DNA of 64,000 bases from Marinobacterium weihaiense (lineage in GTDB: Bacteria; Pseudomonadota; Gammaproteobacteria; Pseudomonadales; Balneatricaceae): positions 1 through 64,000 of the forward strand of contig NZ_JAHQZT010000005.1 of the NCBI RefSeq assembly GCF_019061305.1, read 5' to 3'. The notes below the pieces were generated by a model. The model saw nothing but the letters and a program-made list of their open reading frames with translations. It made no database searches and was not told where the DNA came from. A program made the translations under genes and the position numbers. Position 1 is the stretch's first letter, and each line of letters starts with the position of its first letter. Below are positions 47,617 to 57,498 of the stretch, piece after piece.

Positions 47617-47642
47617 CGGTGTTGATTGTATAATCAACACCG
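47617..47642 (+). promoter_or_regulatory. Perfect hairpin between ftsZ and lpxC containing a TATAAT box
   Basis: CGGTGTTGATT (617-627 of this kilobase) pairs with AATCAACACCG (632-642) around GTAT. It is followed by TGTTTGTT, so partial termination after ftsZ is possible. TATAAT at 47629-47634 is a perfect -10 hexamer in the centre, so the same palindrome could be an operator over the lpxC promoter, but no good -35 box lies 16-18 bases upstream. Confidence 0.5.
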
Positions 47643-47693
47643 TGTTTGTTAAAATCTTAAAATATTTTTGCAATATTCAGGTTGGCATAGCGG

Positions 47694-48608
47694 ATGATCA
47701 AACAGCGCACACTCAAGAACAGCATCAAGGCCACCGGCGTCGGTCTTCATACAGGCCAAAAGGTGTACCTGACGCTGAAACCGGCGCCGGTCAATACCGG
47801 TATCGTGTTCCGCCGAGTGGACCTGGACCCCGTATTCGAGATCGAAGCGCGCGCCGACAACGTGGCGGATACCACCCTGTCGACCAACCTGGCGCGTGAC
47901 GGCATCCGCGTAGCCACCGTCGAACATCTGCTGTCCGCACTGGCCGGCCTGGGCATTGACAATGCCTACGTTGAGCTAAGTGCCGAAGAGGTGCCGATCA
48001 TGGACGGCAGTGCCGCGCCGTTCGTGTTCCTGGTCCAGTCTGCCGGCATTGCCGAGCAGGATGCACCCAAGGAGTTTATTCGCATCAAGCAGGAAGTGAC
48101 GGTCAGCCATGAAGGCAAGACCGCGACGTTCAAGCCGTTCAACGGCTTCAAGGTCGGCTTTTGCATTGAGTTTGACCACCCGGCTTTTGCCAACCGCAAC
48201 CAGGAAGCGGTGCTGGACTTCTCCAGTACGTCGTTCGTCAAGGAAGTCAGCCGGGCCCGCACCTTCGGTTTCATGCGTGATATCGAATACCTGCGCTCGC
48301 AGAATCTGGTCCTGGGTGGCAGCTTTGAAAACGCCATTGTGGTCGACGACTTCAAGATCCTGAACGAAGATGGCCTGCGCTACGATGACGAGTTCGTCAA
48401 GCACAAGGTACTGGATGCCGTTGGCGATCTGTACCTGTTGGGCAAGAGCCTGATTGGCGAGTTCTACGGCTACAAGTCAGGCCATTACCTGAACAACATG
48501 CTGTTGCGCAAGTTGCTGGCCACCGAGGGGGCCTGGGAAAAGGTCACCTTTGAAGATCAGAGCGAGACTGCTCCCATCTCTTATCATCGGCCTGTTGCCG
48601 CAGGTTGA
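47694..48608 (+). CDS. lpxC: UDP-3-O-acyl-N-acetylglucosamine deacetylase LpxC
   Basis: 304 residues. Zn ligand His in [23 protein letters not shown] near residue 78, [11 protein letters not shown], the second half [15 protein letters not shown] near residue 236 with His and Asp ligands, and the [13 protein letters not shown] tail. It does the committed step of lipid A synthesis. It lies at the usual end of the dcw cluster, with a terminator after it. Confidence 0.96.
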   Translation: MIKQRTLKNSIKATGVGLHTGQKVYLTLKPAPVNTGIVFRRVDLDPVFEIEARADNVADTTLSTNLARDGIRVATVEHLLSALAGLGIDNAYVELSAEEVPIMDGSAAPFVFLVQSAGIAEQDAPKEFIRIKQEVTVSHEGKTATFKPFNGFKVGFCIEFDHPAFANRNQEAVLDFSSTSFVKEVSRARTFGFMRDIEYLRSQNLVLGGSFENAIVVDDFKILNEDGLRYDDEFVKHKVLDAVGDLYLLGKSLIGEFYGYKSGHYLNNMLLRKLLATEGAWEKVTFEDQSETAPISYHRPVAAG

Positions 48609-48618
48609 TATCGCTACC

Positions 48619-48643
48619 AAAAGCCGGCTTCAAGCCGGCTTTT
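48619..48643 (+). terminator. Terminator after lpxC
   Basis: An 11-base perfect stem AAAAGCCGGCT / AGCCGGCTTTT with loop TCA, ending in TTTT. It closes the dcw cluster; secA has its own promoter region downstream. Confidence 0.85.
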
Positions 48644-48698
48644 GCGTTTCAGGGCCAGCCGAATGGCCGCTCTCGGGGCCGACCAAAATAGTACGACA

Positions 48699-48736
48699 TT
48701 GACATTCTACTATCTGCCCCAATACAGGTAGAATGT
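48699..48736 (+). promoter_or_regulatory. secA upstream region: TTGACA within an inverted repeat
   Basis: ACATTCTAC (702-710 of this kilobase) and GTAGAATGT (728-736) are exact complements; inner CTG/CAG also pair. TTGACA, a perfect -35 hexamer, lies at 48699-48704, and TAGAAT (a -10-like box) at 48729-48734, but 24 bases apart, so they are not one ordinary promoter. The 203-base gap lpxC-secA has no SecM-like reading frame. The structure may regulate secA transcription or translation. Confidence 0.4.
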
Positions 48737-48811
48737 GGTATCCATTTTTTCAGGCAAGGGACCGCGCAGCCACGTTGCCCCCTTTGCATTCAACCGGTTA
48801 AAAGTCGAATT

Positions 48812-51568
48812 ATGCTGACCTCACTGTTCAAGAAGATTCTGGGAAGTAAAAACGATCGTGAGCTGAAGCGACTGGGCAAGGTCGTCAAGCAGATCAACGA
48901 GCTGGAAGCGAGTTTCGAGGCGTTGTCGGACGCCGACCTCAAGGGACAGACGGTTGCTTTCCGTGAACGGCTTGAGCAGGGCGAGGCGCTGGACAAGCTG
49001 CTGCCTGACGCTTTTGCTGCTGTCCGCGAAGCCTCCAAGCGTGTCATGGGCATGCGTCATTTCGACGTCCAGCTCATTGGCGGCATGGTGCTCAACGACG
49101 GCAAGGTTGCCGAGATGAAAACCGGTGAAGGCAAGACCTTGGTAGCAACCCTGGCGGTCTACCTCAATGCGCTGCCGGCCAAGGGCGTTCACGTCGTGAC
49201 CGTGAACGATTACCTGGCCCAGCGTGACGCCGACTGGATGCGGCCGCTGTATGAAGCACTCGGCTTGACCGTGGGGGTGGTGTTTTCCGGCCAAGATCCC
49301 GAATCCAAGCGCGCGGCCTATGCAGCTGATATCACCTACGGTACCAACAATGAGTTCGGCTTTGACTATCTGCGCGACAACATGGCATTCAGTCTCAGTG
49401 ACAAGGTGCAACGCGATTTCCACTTTGCCGTGGTGGATGAGGTGGACTCTATCCTCATTGATGAGGCCCGTACACCGCTGATCATATCAGGCCCGGCCGA
49501 AGACAGCTCCGCGACGTATCACAAGATCAATCAGCTGATTCCCCAGCTACAGCAGTTCCATGGCGAGATCGACCCCAAGGATACTGAACAGGTTATCGAC
49601 GAACACTTCGTGGTGGATGAAAAGAACCGCACGGTGGAACTGACCGAAGCCGGTCACCAGTTGGTGGAAGACCTGCTGATTGAGCATGAAATGCTGCAGG
49701 AAGGCGAGAGCCTGTACGCACCGCAGAACCTGAACCTGCTGCACCATGTGTTGGCCGGTCTGCGTGCACACTACCTGTTCCAGCGTGATAAGGATTACAT
49801 CATCCAGAACGGCCAAATCGTCATTGTCGATGAGCACACCGGCCGTATCATGCCGGGCCGTCGCTGGTCCGAAGGCCTGCATCAGGCGGTAGAAGCGAAA
49901 GAAGGCGTACAGATTCAGATGGAAAGCCAAACGCTGGCGTCCACCACTTTCCAGAACTACTTCCGTCTGTATGAAAAGCTGGCCGGCATGACCGGCACCG
50001 CCGATACCGAAGCCTACGAACTGCGCCAGATCTATGGGCTGGATGTTGTGGTGATCCCCACCAACCGTCCGATTCAGCGCAAGGACTACAACGACATCAT
50101 CTTCCTGACCATGGAAGAGAAGTACCAGGCGATCGTCAAGGAAATCCGCTACTGCCGCGAACACAACCGTCCGGTACTGGTGGGCACGGCGTCGGTTGAA
50201 TCATCCGAGCTGCTGTCGGCACTGCTGAACAAGGAAAAGATTGCGCACAACGTGCTCAACGCCAAGAACCACCAGGGTGAGGCCGGCGTGATCGCCGAAG
50301 CCGGTCGTCCGGGTGCGGTTACTATCGCTACCAATATGGCCGGTCGTGGTACCGACATCATGCTGGGTGGCAAGCTGGAAGCCGAGCTGGCGGCGCTGGG
50401 TGACGATGTCAGCGATACCCAGCTTGAGCAGGCCCGTGAAGAGTGGCGCAAGCGTCATGAAATCGTGCTGGAGGCCGGCGGTCTGCATATCATCGGTACC
50501 GAGCGTCACGAATCCCGTCGTATCGATAACCAGCTGCGTGGCCGTGCCGGTCGCCAGGGTGACCCGGGCTCGTCCCGTTTCTTCCTGTCGCTGGAAGATG
50601 ACCTGATGCGAATCTTCGCCTCCGAGCGGGTGCGTCAGTTCATGCAGGCGCTGGGCATGGAAAAGGGTGAAGCCATCGAGCACAAGATGGTGACCAACGC
50701 CATCGAGAAGGCACAGCGCAAGGTGGAAGGCCGCAACTTCGATATTCGCAAGTCGCTGCTGGAATATGATGACGTGGCCAACGATCAGCGCAGCGTGATT
50801 TATGATCAACGCAACGAGGTCATGGCATCGGATGATATTTCCGACACCGTGCGCTCGGTGCGTGATGAAGTGATCGACAGCACTATCAGTGAACATGTAC
50901 CGCCGCAGAGTCTCGAAGAGATGTGGGATGTGCCGGCACTGGAAAAGGCATTGGAAACCGAGTTTGCACTCAAGCTGCCGATTCAGCAGTGGTTGGATGA
51001 GGATGACTCTCTGCATGAAGATTCACTGCGCGAGAAGATTCGCGGGGAAATTCTGGCGGCCTACCAGGCCAAGGAAGATGCGGTTGGCGTAGAAACACTG
51101 CGCATGTTTGAAAAGCAGGTAATGCTGCAGGTACTGGATACGCTGTGGAAAGAGCATCTGCAGACCATGGATCTGCTGCGCCAGGGCATTCACCTGCGTG
51201 GCTACGCACAGAAGAACCCCAAGCAGGAATACAAGCGTGAAGCGTTCAACCTGTTCCAGGACCTGTTGGAAAATATCAAGCGTGATGTAGTGCGTATCCT
51301 GAGCCACGTTCAGGTGCGTCAGCCGGAAGAAGTCGAGCGTATGGAAGAAGAGCGGCGTGCTCAGGCCGAGCGCCAGCAGATGAGCTTCGAACACGCCGAC
51401 AGCAGTGGTTTGGGGGAGGAGCAGCAGGACTCGGCCACGGTCACCGAGCAGGGCCAGGACGAGAACGCCGAGCCGTTCAAGCGCCAGACGCCCAAGGTTG
51501 GCCGCAATGACCCCTGTCCGTGCGGCTCCGGCAAAAAATACAAGCAGTGTCACGGTAAACTCAGTTAA
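48812..51568 (+). CDS. secA: Preprotein translocase ATPase SecA
   Basis: 918 residues. [29 protein letters not shown]-type start of the DEAD motor (Walker A near residue 105), [16 protein letters not shown] near residue 210, [14 protein letters not shown] near residue 510, and the C-terminal SecB/zinc-binding module [14 protein letters not shown]. It drives preproteins through SecYEG. It is the canonical gene after the dcw cluster. Confidence 0.97.
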   Translation: MLTSLFKKILGSKNDRELKRLGKVVKQINELEASFEALSDADLKGQTVAFRERLEQGEALDKLLPDAFAAVREASKRVMGMRHFDVQLIGGMVLNDGKVAEMKTGEGKTLVATLAVYLNALPAKGVHVVTVNDYLAQRDADWMRPLYEALGLTVGVVFSGQDPESKRAAYAADITYGTNNEFGFDYLRDNMAFSLSDKVQRDFHFAVVDEVDSILIDEARTPLIISGPAEDSSATYHKINQLIPQLQQFHGEIDPKDTEQVIDEHFVVDEKNRTVELTEAGHQLVEDLLIEHEMLQEGESLYAPQNLNLLHHVLAGLRAHYLFQRDKDYIIQNGQIVIVDEHTGRIMPGRRWSEGLHQAVEAKEGVQIQMESQTLASTTFQNYFRLYEKLAGMTGTADTEAYELRQIYGLDVVVIPTNRPIQRKDYNDIIFLTMEEKYQAIVKEIRYCREHNRPVLVGTASVESSELLSALLNKEKIAHNVLNAKNHQGEAGVIAEAGRPGAVTIATNMAGRGTDIMLGGKLEAELAALGDDVSDTQLEQAREEWRKRHEIVLEAGGLHIIGTERHESRRIDNQLRGRAGRQGDPGSSRFFLSLEDDLMRIFASERVRQFMQALGMEKGEAIEHKMVTNAIEKAQRKVEGRNFDIRKSLLEYDDVANDQRSVIYDQRNEVMASDDISDTVRSVRDEVIDSTISEHVPPQSLEEMWDVPALEKALETEFALKLPIQQWLDEDDSLHEDSLREKIRGEILAAYQAKEDAVGVETLRMFEKQVMLQVLDTLWKEHLQTMDLLRQGIHLRGYAQKNPKQEYKREAFNLFQDLLENIKRDVVRILSHVQVRQPEEVERMEEERRAQAERQQMSFEHADSSGLGEEQQDSATVTEQGQDENAEPFKRQTPKVGRNDPCPCGSGKKYKQCHGKLS

Positions 51569-51601
51569 TCAACATTCGTCAACCATCAAGGAAGCAACAT
51601 C

Positions 51602-52819
51602 ATGGCAGTCGGTCCGGCAACTTTGCCTCAATTACATCCGGTTAGTGGATTTCGTCTCGGAATTGCATCGGCAGGGATCAAGAAACCGGGCCGACGTGAC
51701 GTGGTACTGATGGAGGCGGCCGAAGGCAGTGCCGTGGCGGGCGTGTTCACCCTGAACGCCTTCTGTGCGGCACCGGTGCGTATCTGCAAACAGCACATGG
51801 CGGCCAGCCCGTCTCGCTATTTGCTGGTCAACACCGGCAATGCCAACGCCGGTACCGGCGAACAGGGCATGACCGATGCCATGACCTGCTGTCAGGCCGT
51901 GGCCGAACGCTGCGATCAGCCGGTAGAAACGGTACTGCCGTTCTCGACCGGTGTGATTGGTGAGCCCTTGCCGGTCGACAAGATCGTGGCCGCGCTGGAT
52001 GCAGCCAAAGCTGACCTGTCTGAGGATAACTGGGAGCAGGCGGCCTGGGGTATCATGACTACCGATACTCGCCCCAAGGCGGCCAGCGAGCAGATTGAGT
52101 ATCAGGGCAAGACCATTACGCTGACCGGTATTTCCAAGGGCTCCGGCATGATCATGCCCAACATGGCCACCATGCTGGGCTATGTGGCGACCGATGCCGA
52201 AGTGCCGCAGCAACTGCTGCAGCAATGGCTGAGCAAGGTGGCAGATCGTTCTTTCAACCGCATCACAGTAGACGGCGATACCTCGACCAACGATTCCTGC
52301 ATGCTGGTGGCCACCGGTGCCAGCGGCGTGCGTATCGATGGCGCTGACTATGAGCTGGCGGCCCTGTTTACCGAAGCGCTGGAACGGGTGATGCAGCAGC
52401 TGGCACATGCGATCGTGCGTGATGGTGAAGGGGCAACCAAGTTCGTGGAAGTCTGCGTCGAGTCGGCCGGCACCAGCCAAGAGGCGTTGGACGTGGCCTA
52501 CACCATTGCCCACTCGCCGTTGGTGAAGACCGCGCTGTTTGCCAGCGACCCCAACTGGGGCCGTATCCTGGCCTGCGTTGGCCGTGCAGGTATCGACAAT
52601 TTGGATCTGGATGCACTGCAGATCTATCTCAATGATGTCTGCATCGTCGAAAACGGTGGTCGTGCCGCCAGTTACACCGAAGAAGCTGGCCAGGCCGTCA
52701 TGGATGGCGAAGAAATTCTGATTCGCGTGGTACTCAACCGTGGTCAGGTCATTGAGCGCGTCTGGACCACCGATCTGTCCCATGACTACGTCAGCATCAA
52801 TGCGGACTATCGCAGCTGA
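51602..52819 (+). CDS. argJ: Glutamate N-acetyltransferase/amino-acid acetyltransferase ArgJ
   Basis: 405 residues. The self-cleavage and nucleophile site Ala-Thr lies in MIMPNMATMLGYVATDA near residue 190, SDPNWGRILACVGRAG near residue 308, and the C-terminal NGGRAASYTEE segment. ArgJ recycles the acetyl group in arginine synthesis and, in many bacteria, also makes N-acetylglutamate. Start ATG 51602 preceded by AAGGAAG. Confidence 0.95.
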   Translation: MAVGPATLPQLHPVSGFRLGIASAGIKKPGRRDVVLMEAAEGSAVAGVFTLNAFCAAPVRICKQHMAASPSRYLLVNTGNANAGTGEQGMTDAMTCCQAVAERCDQPVETVLPFSTGVIGEPLPVDKIVAALDAAKADLSEDNWEQAAWGIMTTDTRPKAASEQIEYQGKTITLTGISKGSGMIMPNMATMLGYVATDAEVPQQLLQQWLSKVADRSFNRITVDGDTSTNDSCMLVATGASGVRIDGADYELAALFTEALERVMQQLAHAIVRDGEGATKFVEVCVESAGTSQEALDVAYTIAHSPLVKTALFASDPNWGRILACVGRAGIDNLDLDALQIYLNDVCIVENGGRAASYTEEAGQAVMDGEEILIRVVLNRGQVIERVWTTDLSHDYVSINADYRS

Positions 52820-52837
52820 TCGGATTCCGTAATTGAC

Positions 52838-53773
52838 ATGTCCAAACTGATCCATGTTGCCGCGGCCGTCATTCGTGACCGCCGTGGTCATATTTTGATT
52901 GCCCGCCGTCCTGACGACAAGCACCAGGGCGGCCTCTGGGAGTTCCCCGGCGGCAAGGTCGAGCCTGGCGAGCCGGTGGCCGATGCGCTGGCGCGTGAGC
53001 TGCAGGAAGAGCTGGGTATCCGCGTCACTTCTGCCCGTCCGTTGATCCTGATTCCTCACCACTATCCCGATAAATCGGTGTTGCTCGATGTCTGGGACGT
53101 GGATGATTTCGAGGGTGAGGCGCACGGCGCAGAAGGACAGCCGGTATGTTGGGTTGCACCGAACAAGCTGGATGCGTATGCCTTTCCGGCCGCGAATGCG
53201 CCTATCGTTGCGGCCGCTCAGCTGCCGGAACGCCTGCTGGTGACTGGCTCGGCTGTCGGCGCAGCGGAGTACAGCGAACGGGTTCAGTCAGCACTGGCGC
53301 GAGGTATCCGGCACATCATGCTGAGGGCCAAGGCGCTTGATGATGACGCGTTTACCGAGTTGTATCATGCGCTGTTGCCACTGTGCCAAAAGCAGGGCGC
53401 TATACTGGGCGTAAATGCATCGGTGGCGTTGGCCAACAGTCTGGGGGCCGAACACCTGCACCTGACATCGGAGCGTTTGCAGAGTCTGAGTGAACGTGCC
53501 GCGTTCAATGGTCGCTGGCTGAGTGCGTCCTGCCATGACCCTGAGCAGATCCGCATGGCGGAGGAAAAAGGTGTCGATTTCATCACCCTGTCACCGGTAC
53601 AGCCGACCGCCTCCCATCCGGGGCAGCCTGTGCTGGGCTGGGCGCAGTTTGCGGAATGGGTCGCGCAATGTACCCTGCCGGTGTATGCGCTGGGCGGGTT
53701 GGGTGAGGACGATCTTGCCACGGCCCGACAGCATGGTGCTCAGGGTGTTGCGGCCATCTCGGCCTGGTGGTAG
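52838..53773 (+). CDS. mutT: MutT-type Nudix hydrolase fused to a ThiE-like domain
   Basis: 311 residues. Residues 1-130 are the Nudix domain with an intact Nudix box (GKVEPGEPVADALARELQEE, then LG) near residue 39; it removes 8-oxo-dGTP. Residues about 135-310 resemble thiamine-phosphate synthase (LGVNASVALANSLGAEHLHL, DFITLSPVQPTASHPG, PVYALGGLGEDDL) with a TIM-barrel end. This fusion is known from pseudomonads and relatives at the same locus. Whether the ThiE half is active is uncertain. Confidence 0.9.
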   Translation: MSKLIHVAAAVIRDRRGHILIARRPDDKHQGGLWEFPGGKVEPGEPVADALARELQEELGIRVTSARPLILIPHHYPDKSVLLDVWDVDDFEGEAHGAEGQPVCWVAPNKLDAYAFPAANAPIVAAAQLPERLLVTGSAVGAAEYSERVQSALARGIRHIMLRAKALDDDAFTELYHALLPLCQKQGAILGVNASVALANSLGAEHLHLTSERLQSLSERAAFNGRWLSASCHDPEQIRMAEEKGVDFITLSPVQPTASHPGQPVLGWAQFAEWVAQCTLPVYALGGLGEDDLATARQHGAQGVAAISAWW

Positions 53774-53817
53774 GCGCGCACGGAACCGCTGTCCAACGGC
53801 TTGTTACCTGCAGGTAT

Positions 53818-53852
53818 AAAAAACGGCACGCTCATGTGAGGTGCCGTTTTTT
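53818..53852. terminator. Bidirectional terminator between mutT and nadC
   Basis: A 12-base stem beginning with AAAAAA and ending with TTTTTT (818-829 with 841-852 of this kilobase), with an inner CTCA/TGAG extension. The A/T ends serve both convergent genes. Confidence 0.85.
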
Positions 53853-53868
53853 GTCTGCAGCCTTGGGT

Positions 53869-54714
53869 TTACTCTTCGATAATTCGCATCGACAGATCGA
53901 CAGCCTGACAATGCTTGGTCAGCGCGCCGATGGAGATGTAATCCACGCCGGTATTGGCGTAGTCGAGCAGGGTCGCGTCAGTGATGTTGCCCGAGGCTTC
54001 CAGCTTGGCACGACCGGCGGTCTGGGCCACGGCCGCGACCATGCGCTTGGGGCTGAAGTTGTCCAGCATGACGATATCGGCTCCGGCCACCAGCGCGCGC
54101 TCCAGCTGTGCTTCGGTTTCCACCTCGATCTCCACCGGTTTACCCGGATGGTTGCGCCGTGCGGTCTCGATTGCCTGCTCGATACCGCCGCAGGCCATGA
54201 TGTGGTTTTCCTTGATCAGGAAGGCGTCATACAGGCCGATACGGTGGTTGGAGCAACCGCCACAGCTGACGGCATACTTTTGCCCCATGCGCAGGCCGGG
54301 GATGGTCTTGCGGGTATCCAGCAGGGTTACTGGCGTGCCCGCCACGCGCTGAGCGTAGTCATGACTGAGGGTGGCGGTGCCTGACAGGGTCTGCAGGAAG
54401 TTCAGCGCGGCCCGCTCACCGGTCAGCAGTGACCGGGCCGAGCCCTCCAGGCGAAACAGCACCTGATCGCGTTCTACTCGGTCACCGTCGCGCACCAGCC
54501 ATTCGATCTTCACGTCCGGGTCAACCTGGCGGAACACTTCATCCACCCATGCCTGGCCGCAAATCACGGCGGTCTGGCGTGAAATCACACGTGCCTTTTT
54601 CTGGTCACTGGCCGGAATCAGTTCGGCGGTGATGTCGCCGTTGCCCACGTCTTCCAGCAGGGCGGTACGCACGTTTTCTTCAATGGTCGGTTTGAGCTCG
54701 GTCAGCGTCAGCAT
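53869..54714 (-). CDS. nadC: Nicotinate-nucleotide pyrophosphorylase NadC
   Basis: 281 residues. [17 protein letters not shown] near the start, [15 protein letters not shown] near residue 105, [51 protein letters not shown], and [12 protein letters not shown]. It makes nicotinate mononucleotide from quinolinate in NAD synthesis. It is divergent from ampD, a common pairing in gammaproteobacteria. Confidence 0.95.
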   Translation of the reverse strand: MLTLTELKPTIEENVRTALLEDVGNGDITAELIPASDQKKARVISRQTAVICGQAWVDEVFRQVDPDVKIEWLVRDGDRVERDQVLFRLEGSARSLLTGERAALNFLQTLSGTATLSHDYAQRVAGTPVTLLDTRKTIPGLRMGQKYAVSCGGCSNHRIGLYDAFLIKENHIMACGGIEQAIETARRNHPGKPVEIEVETEAQLERALVAGADIVMLDNFSPKRMVAAVAQTAGRAKLEASGNITDATLLDYANTGVDYISIGALTKHCQAVDLSMRIIEE

Positions 54715-54765
54715 GGTGGCGGGCCTGTCCCTTTGATGTACTATGGAGCAGGCATTCTAACGGAA

Positions 54766-55356
54766 ATGGAACAGCCTGAGTATGCTGTCGGAGTACACCC
54801 TTTGGACCAGACGCCACCTGTTATAAATCAGCATCGCATCACCTCGGCATGCTTCGTGCCTTCCCCCAATTGCAACACGCGTCCAGCCGGTGAAATCTCG
54901 CTGCTGGTGATTCACAACATCAGCCTGCCGCCCGGCCAGTTTGGCGGGGGGCATGTTACCGAGCTGTTTACCAACTGCCTGGACCCGCAGGCGCATCCGT
55001 TTTTTGCCAAACTCGACGGGCTGGAGGTTTCCGCACACCTGCTGATCGAGCGTGATGGCAGCATGATCCAGTTTGTGCCCTTCGACCGTCGTGCCTGGCA
55101 TGCTGGGCGCTCCTGTTTTGATGGTCGTGAAGCCTGTAATGACTTCTCCATCGGCATCGAGTTGGAAGGTGCCGATGACATTCCCTACACCGATGCTCAG
55201 TATCAGGTGTTGGCCGCCGTGACACGGACGTTGCTGGTGACCTATCCAAATCTGACCCGAGACCGTATTACCGGCCACAGTAATATTGCGCCGGGACGCA
55301 AGACTGATCCGGGCCCGGCGTTTGACTGGGCGCGCTATCGCCAATCTCTTGGATGA
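54766..55356 (+). CDS. ampD: 1,6-anhydro-N-acetylmuramyl-L-alanine amidase AmpD
   Basis: 196 residues from the ATG chosen at 54766. Zinc ligands: His in VIHNISLPPGQFGG, His in TGHSNIAPGRKTDPGPAFDW and the Asp of TDPGP. It cleaves anhydro-muropeptides in the cytoplasm for wall recycling and keeps AmpC induction low where ampC-ampR exist. The family usually starts nearer VPSPN; the extra 30 residues suggest a non-ATG start further in, or a lineage-specific N-terminus. Confidence 0.9.
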   Translation: MEQPEYAVGVHPLDQTPPVINQHRITSACFVPSPNCNTRPAGEISLLVIHNISLPPGQFGGGHVTELFTNCLDPQAHPFFAKLDGLEVSAHLLIERDGSMIQFVPFDRRAWHAGRSCFDGREACNDFSIGIELEGADDIPYTDAQYQVLAAVTRTLLVTYPNLTRDRITGHSNIAPGRKTDPGPAFDWARYRQSLG

Positions 55357-55358
55357 TC

Positions 55359-55380
55359 TGAGAATCGTTTTCAATTATCA
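55359..55380 (+). promoter_or_regulatory. Fur-like box upstream of the iron-type ABC ATPase
   Basis: TGAGAAT-C-GTTTTCA (6 of 7 and 5 of 7 with the heptamers of the Fur 7-1-7 repeat) is followed directly by ATTATCA, a perfect heptamer (55374-55380). It lies 35-56 bases before the ATPase start and just after the ampD stop, where a promoter must be. Iron repression by Fur is inferred. Confidence 0.7.
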
Positions 55381-55414
55381 TAATGTTCCCAAATTCTTTC
55401 GTCCCGAGGACAGC

Positions 55415-56470
55415 ATGACCGCTTTGCTCAGTATTGAAGGCCTCAAATGTGCGTACCAGTCTCAAACGGTACTGGATGGCGTGGCGCTGTCGATGGAGCA
55501 GGGTGAAATTGCCTGTCTGCTGGGCCCCAGCGGTTGTGGCAAGACAACGGTACTGAGAGCCATTGCCGGGTTCATCAGCCCGCTGTCAGGCCAGATCCGT
55601 CTGGGCGAACAAGTGATCAGCAGTGCCGCACAGGTCGTGCCGCCGGAAAAACGAGGCATGGGCATGGTGTTTCAGGATTACGCCCTGTTTCCCCACCTGA
55701 GCATTGCCGATAACATCGCTTTCGGCCTGAATGGGTTGGCCCGTGCCGAAAAGCGTCGCCGGGTGCAGGAAGTGCTGGACCTGGTCGAATTACCGGACCT
55801 GAGCCGCCGCTACCCGCATGAACTCTCTGGCGGTCAGCAGCAGCGCGTGGCGCTGGCACGTGCACTGGCACCGGACCCGCGCCTGCTGCTGATGGACGAA
55901 CCGTTCTCTAACTTGGACACCGACCTGCGCCGCCAGCTGTCACAGGATGTGCGTGACATTCTCAAGCGCCGAGGCATCGCCGCCATCATGGTGACGCACG
56001 ACCAGCAGGAAGCTTTTACCATCAGCGATCGTATCGGCATTCTCTCGGCCGGCAAGGTGCAGCAGTGGGGGAGCCCGGAAGACCTTTACTACCGACCGGC
56101 CACGCCGGAAGTCGCCTCATTCGTCGGCAAGGGCGAACTCTTCCGCGGCCGTATCAGCGCTGCTCAAGCGGTCGAGACCGACCTGGGGTTGTTGGAGTTT
56201 GCCGAGCCGCTGGGCGTGGACGCCGGTTGTGATGTACAGCTGTTCCTGCGACCGGGCGACCTCTATCTGAGCCATGAAGGCGGCGTGCCCGGTGAAATCC
56301 TCAGCTCCGAATTTCAGGGCAGCCGGATTCTCTACCGTGTGCGTTTGAATAGCGGGCGTGAAGTGGAAGTATTGGAACAAGGCTTGCATCGCTACAGTCA
56401 GGGTGAACGCCTGAACGTACATGTTACCGCTCATCGGCCCATTATATTTTCCTCCTGCCCGGTCAACTGA
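55415..56470 (+). CDS. Iron(III)-type ABC transporter ATPase (FbpC/AfuC-like)
   Basis: 351 residues. Walker A GPSGCGKTT near residue 37, signature LSGGQQQRVALARAL near residue 135, Walker B LLLMDEPFSNLD, and a C-terminal TOBE-like domain of the ferric-ion importer group. It would energise import of Fe(III) with a permease and binding protein, neither of which is adjacent. The ATG at 55415 gives the family start and lies after the Fur-like box. Confidence 0.85.
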   Translation: MTALLSIEGLKCAYQSQTVLDGVALSMEQGEIACLLGPSGCGKTTVLRAIAGFISPLSGQIRLGEQVISSAAQVVPPEKRGMGMVFQDYALFPHLSIADNIAFGLNGLARAEKRRRVQEVLDLVELPDLSRRYPHELSGGQQQRVALARALAPDPRLLLMDEPFSNLDTDLRRQLSQDVRDILKRRGIAAIMVTHDQQEAFTISDRIGILSAGKVQQWGSPEDLYYRPATPEVASFVGKGELFRGRISAAQAVETDLGLLEFAEPLGVDAGCDVQLFLRPGDLYLSHEGGVPGEILSSEFQGSRILYRVRLNSGREVEVLEQGLHRYSQGERLNVHVTAHRPIIFSSCPVN

Positions 56471-56608
56471 GCCCTGTCCTAAGGTCGTCGTCAGGTGCAA
56501 TGGCTGCCAACCTGTCCTTTCATACCGCCATCGCTGTGTGTGATCTATCAAGCGGCTATAACTGACAGTGTGTACGTTGACCTCGGATCATGTGCGCTTG
56601 TGACTGGT

Positions 56609-56627
56609 AATCAATCAAAGATTGATT
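56609..56627. repeat. Perfect inverted repeat upstream of the HNH gene
   Basis: AATCAATC and GATTGATT flank AAA. It is 82 bases before the HNH start, AT-rich, in a region without genes (56471-56708), so it may be an operator or a hairpin. I see nothing else in that stretch. Confidence 0.35.
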
Positions 56628-56708
56628 CAATATCAAGGCAGTACGGAATAGGTGTTGCGAGAGAACACGTACGAAAACACGCATGCTCATTTTCATCGGC
56701 AGAGATTG

Positions 56709-57335
56709 ATGATGCTGGATTCTGAAGATCACGACCTGTTGTCTTATTATATGCATCAGCCTGATCAGAGCGCGACGGCGACCCAGGTGATGGACGAGCT
56801 TGGCTATCCGTCCGTCGGTGCGATCAACCTTCATGTTGTTCGCCTTGCCAAGAAACTGGCCAACTTCTTCTGTTATGAGCCGGACACAAGGGCAAATGGC
56901 CAGTTGAGGTGGTGGCCCTGTCTGTTTGACGGGCAAGAAGAAGCAGAAGGGTTTGTGTGGTCACTGAAAAACGATATTCAGACGTGGTATCGAGATGCCT
57001 ACGCACTTGACCCCTTTTACATAAAAGTGCATTTAGCTTTGCAAGAGCCTGCGCAGCGAGAGCAACGCTTGGCTCAGGCTTCAAAGATCCCGGTCAAGCG
57101 GCGGGTTACATCCTGGGAGTTTGCACGAAACCCTGACGTTGTCGCGGTAGTTTTGTCTCAAGCCAACGGGTATTGTCAGGCGTGTGGAGCCAAGGCACCG
57201 TTTGCCAGAAAATCTGATGGCACTCCTTATCTTGAAGTCCATCATCGTGTTCCTCTCGCGGCAGGTGGCGAGGATTCGGTAGAAAATGCGATCGCGCTCT
57301 GTCCCAACTGCCATCGTGAAGCTCACTATGGCTAG
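56709..57335 (+). CDS. HNH endonuclease family protein
   Basis: 208 residues. N-terminal part (about 1-55) looks like a helical DNA-binding domain, followed by a middle region of unknown fold. The C-terminal HNH nuclease has zinc-knuckle cysteines CQAC and CPNC and the catalytic EVHHRVPLAAGG motif with the second helix ENAIALCPNCHREAHYG. More AT-rich than its neighbours and flanked by gaps, so possibly acquired. The start could be ATG 56709 or 56712; a GTG at 56652 would add 19 residues. Confidence 0.78.
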   Translation: MMLDSEDHDLLSYYMHQPDQSATATQVMDELGYPSVGAINLHVVRLAKKLANFFCYEPDTRANGQLRWWPCLFDGQEEAEGFVWSLKNDIQTWYRDAYALDPFYIKVHLALQEPAQREQRLAQASKIPVKRRVTSWEFARNPDVVAVVLSQANGYCQACGAKAPFARKSDGTPYLEVHHRVPLAAGGEDSVENAIALCPNCHREAHYG

Positions 57336-57498
57336 GTAGGCGTATTGTGCACTCTACCTGCCAGTTGGATCCAAGGGGGCTGTTTACCGGTCTGCCGGAT
57401 GGATTTGCCCGCCGTATGGCATCTGCTCGCCCGTTTGTCGACCACGGGGGGTAAAATGCGTTCTCTATTCTATTCAGTGCTGACCCTCAGGAGTTTCC

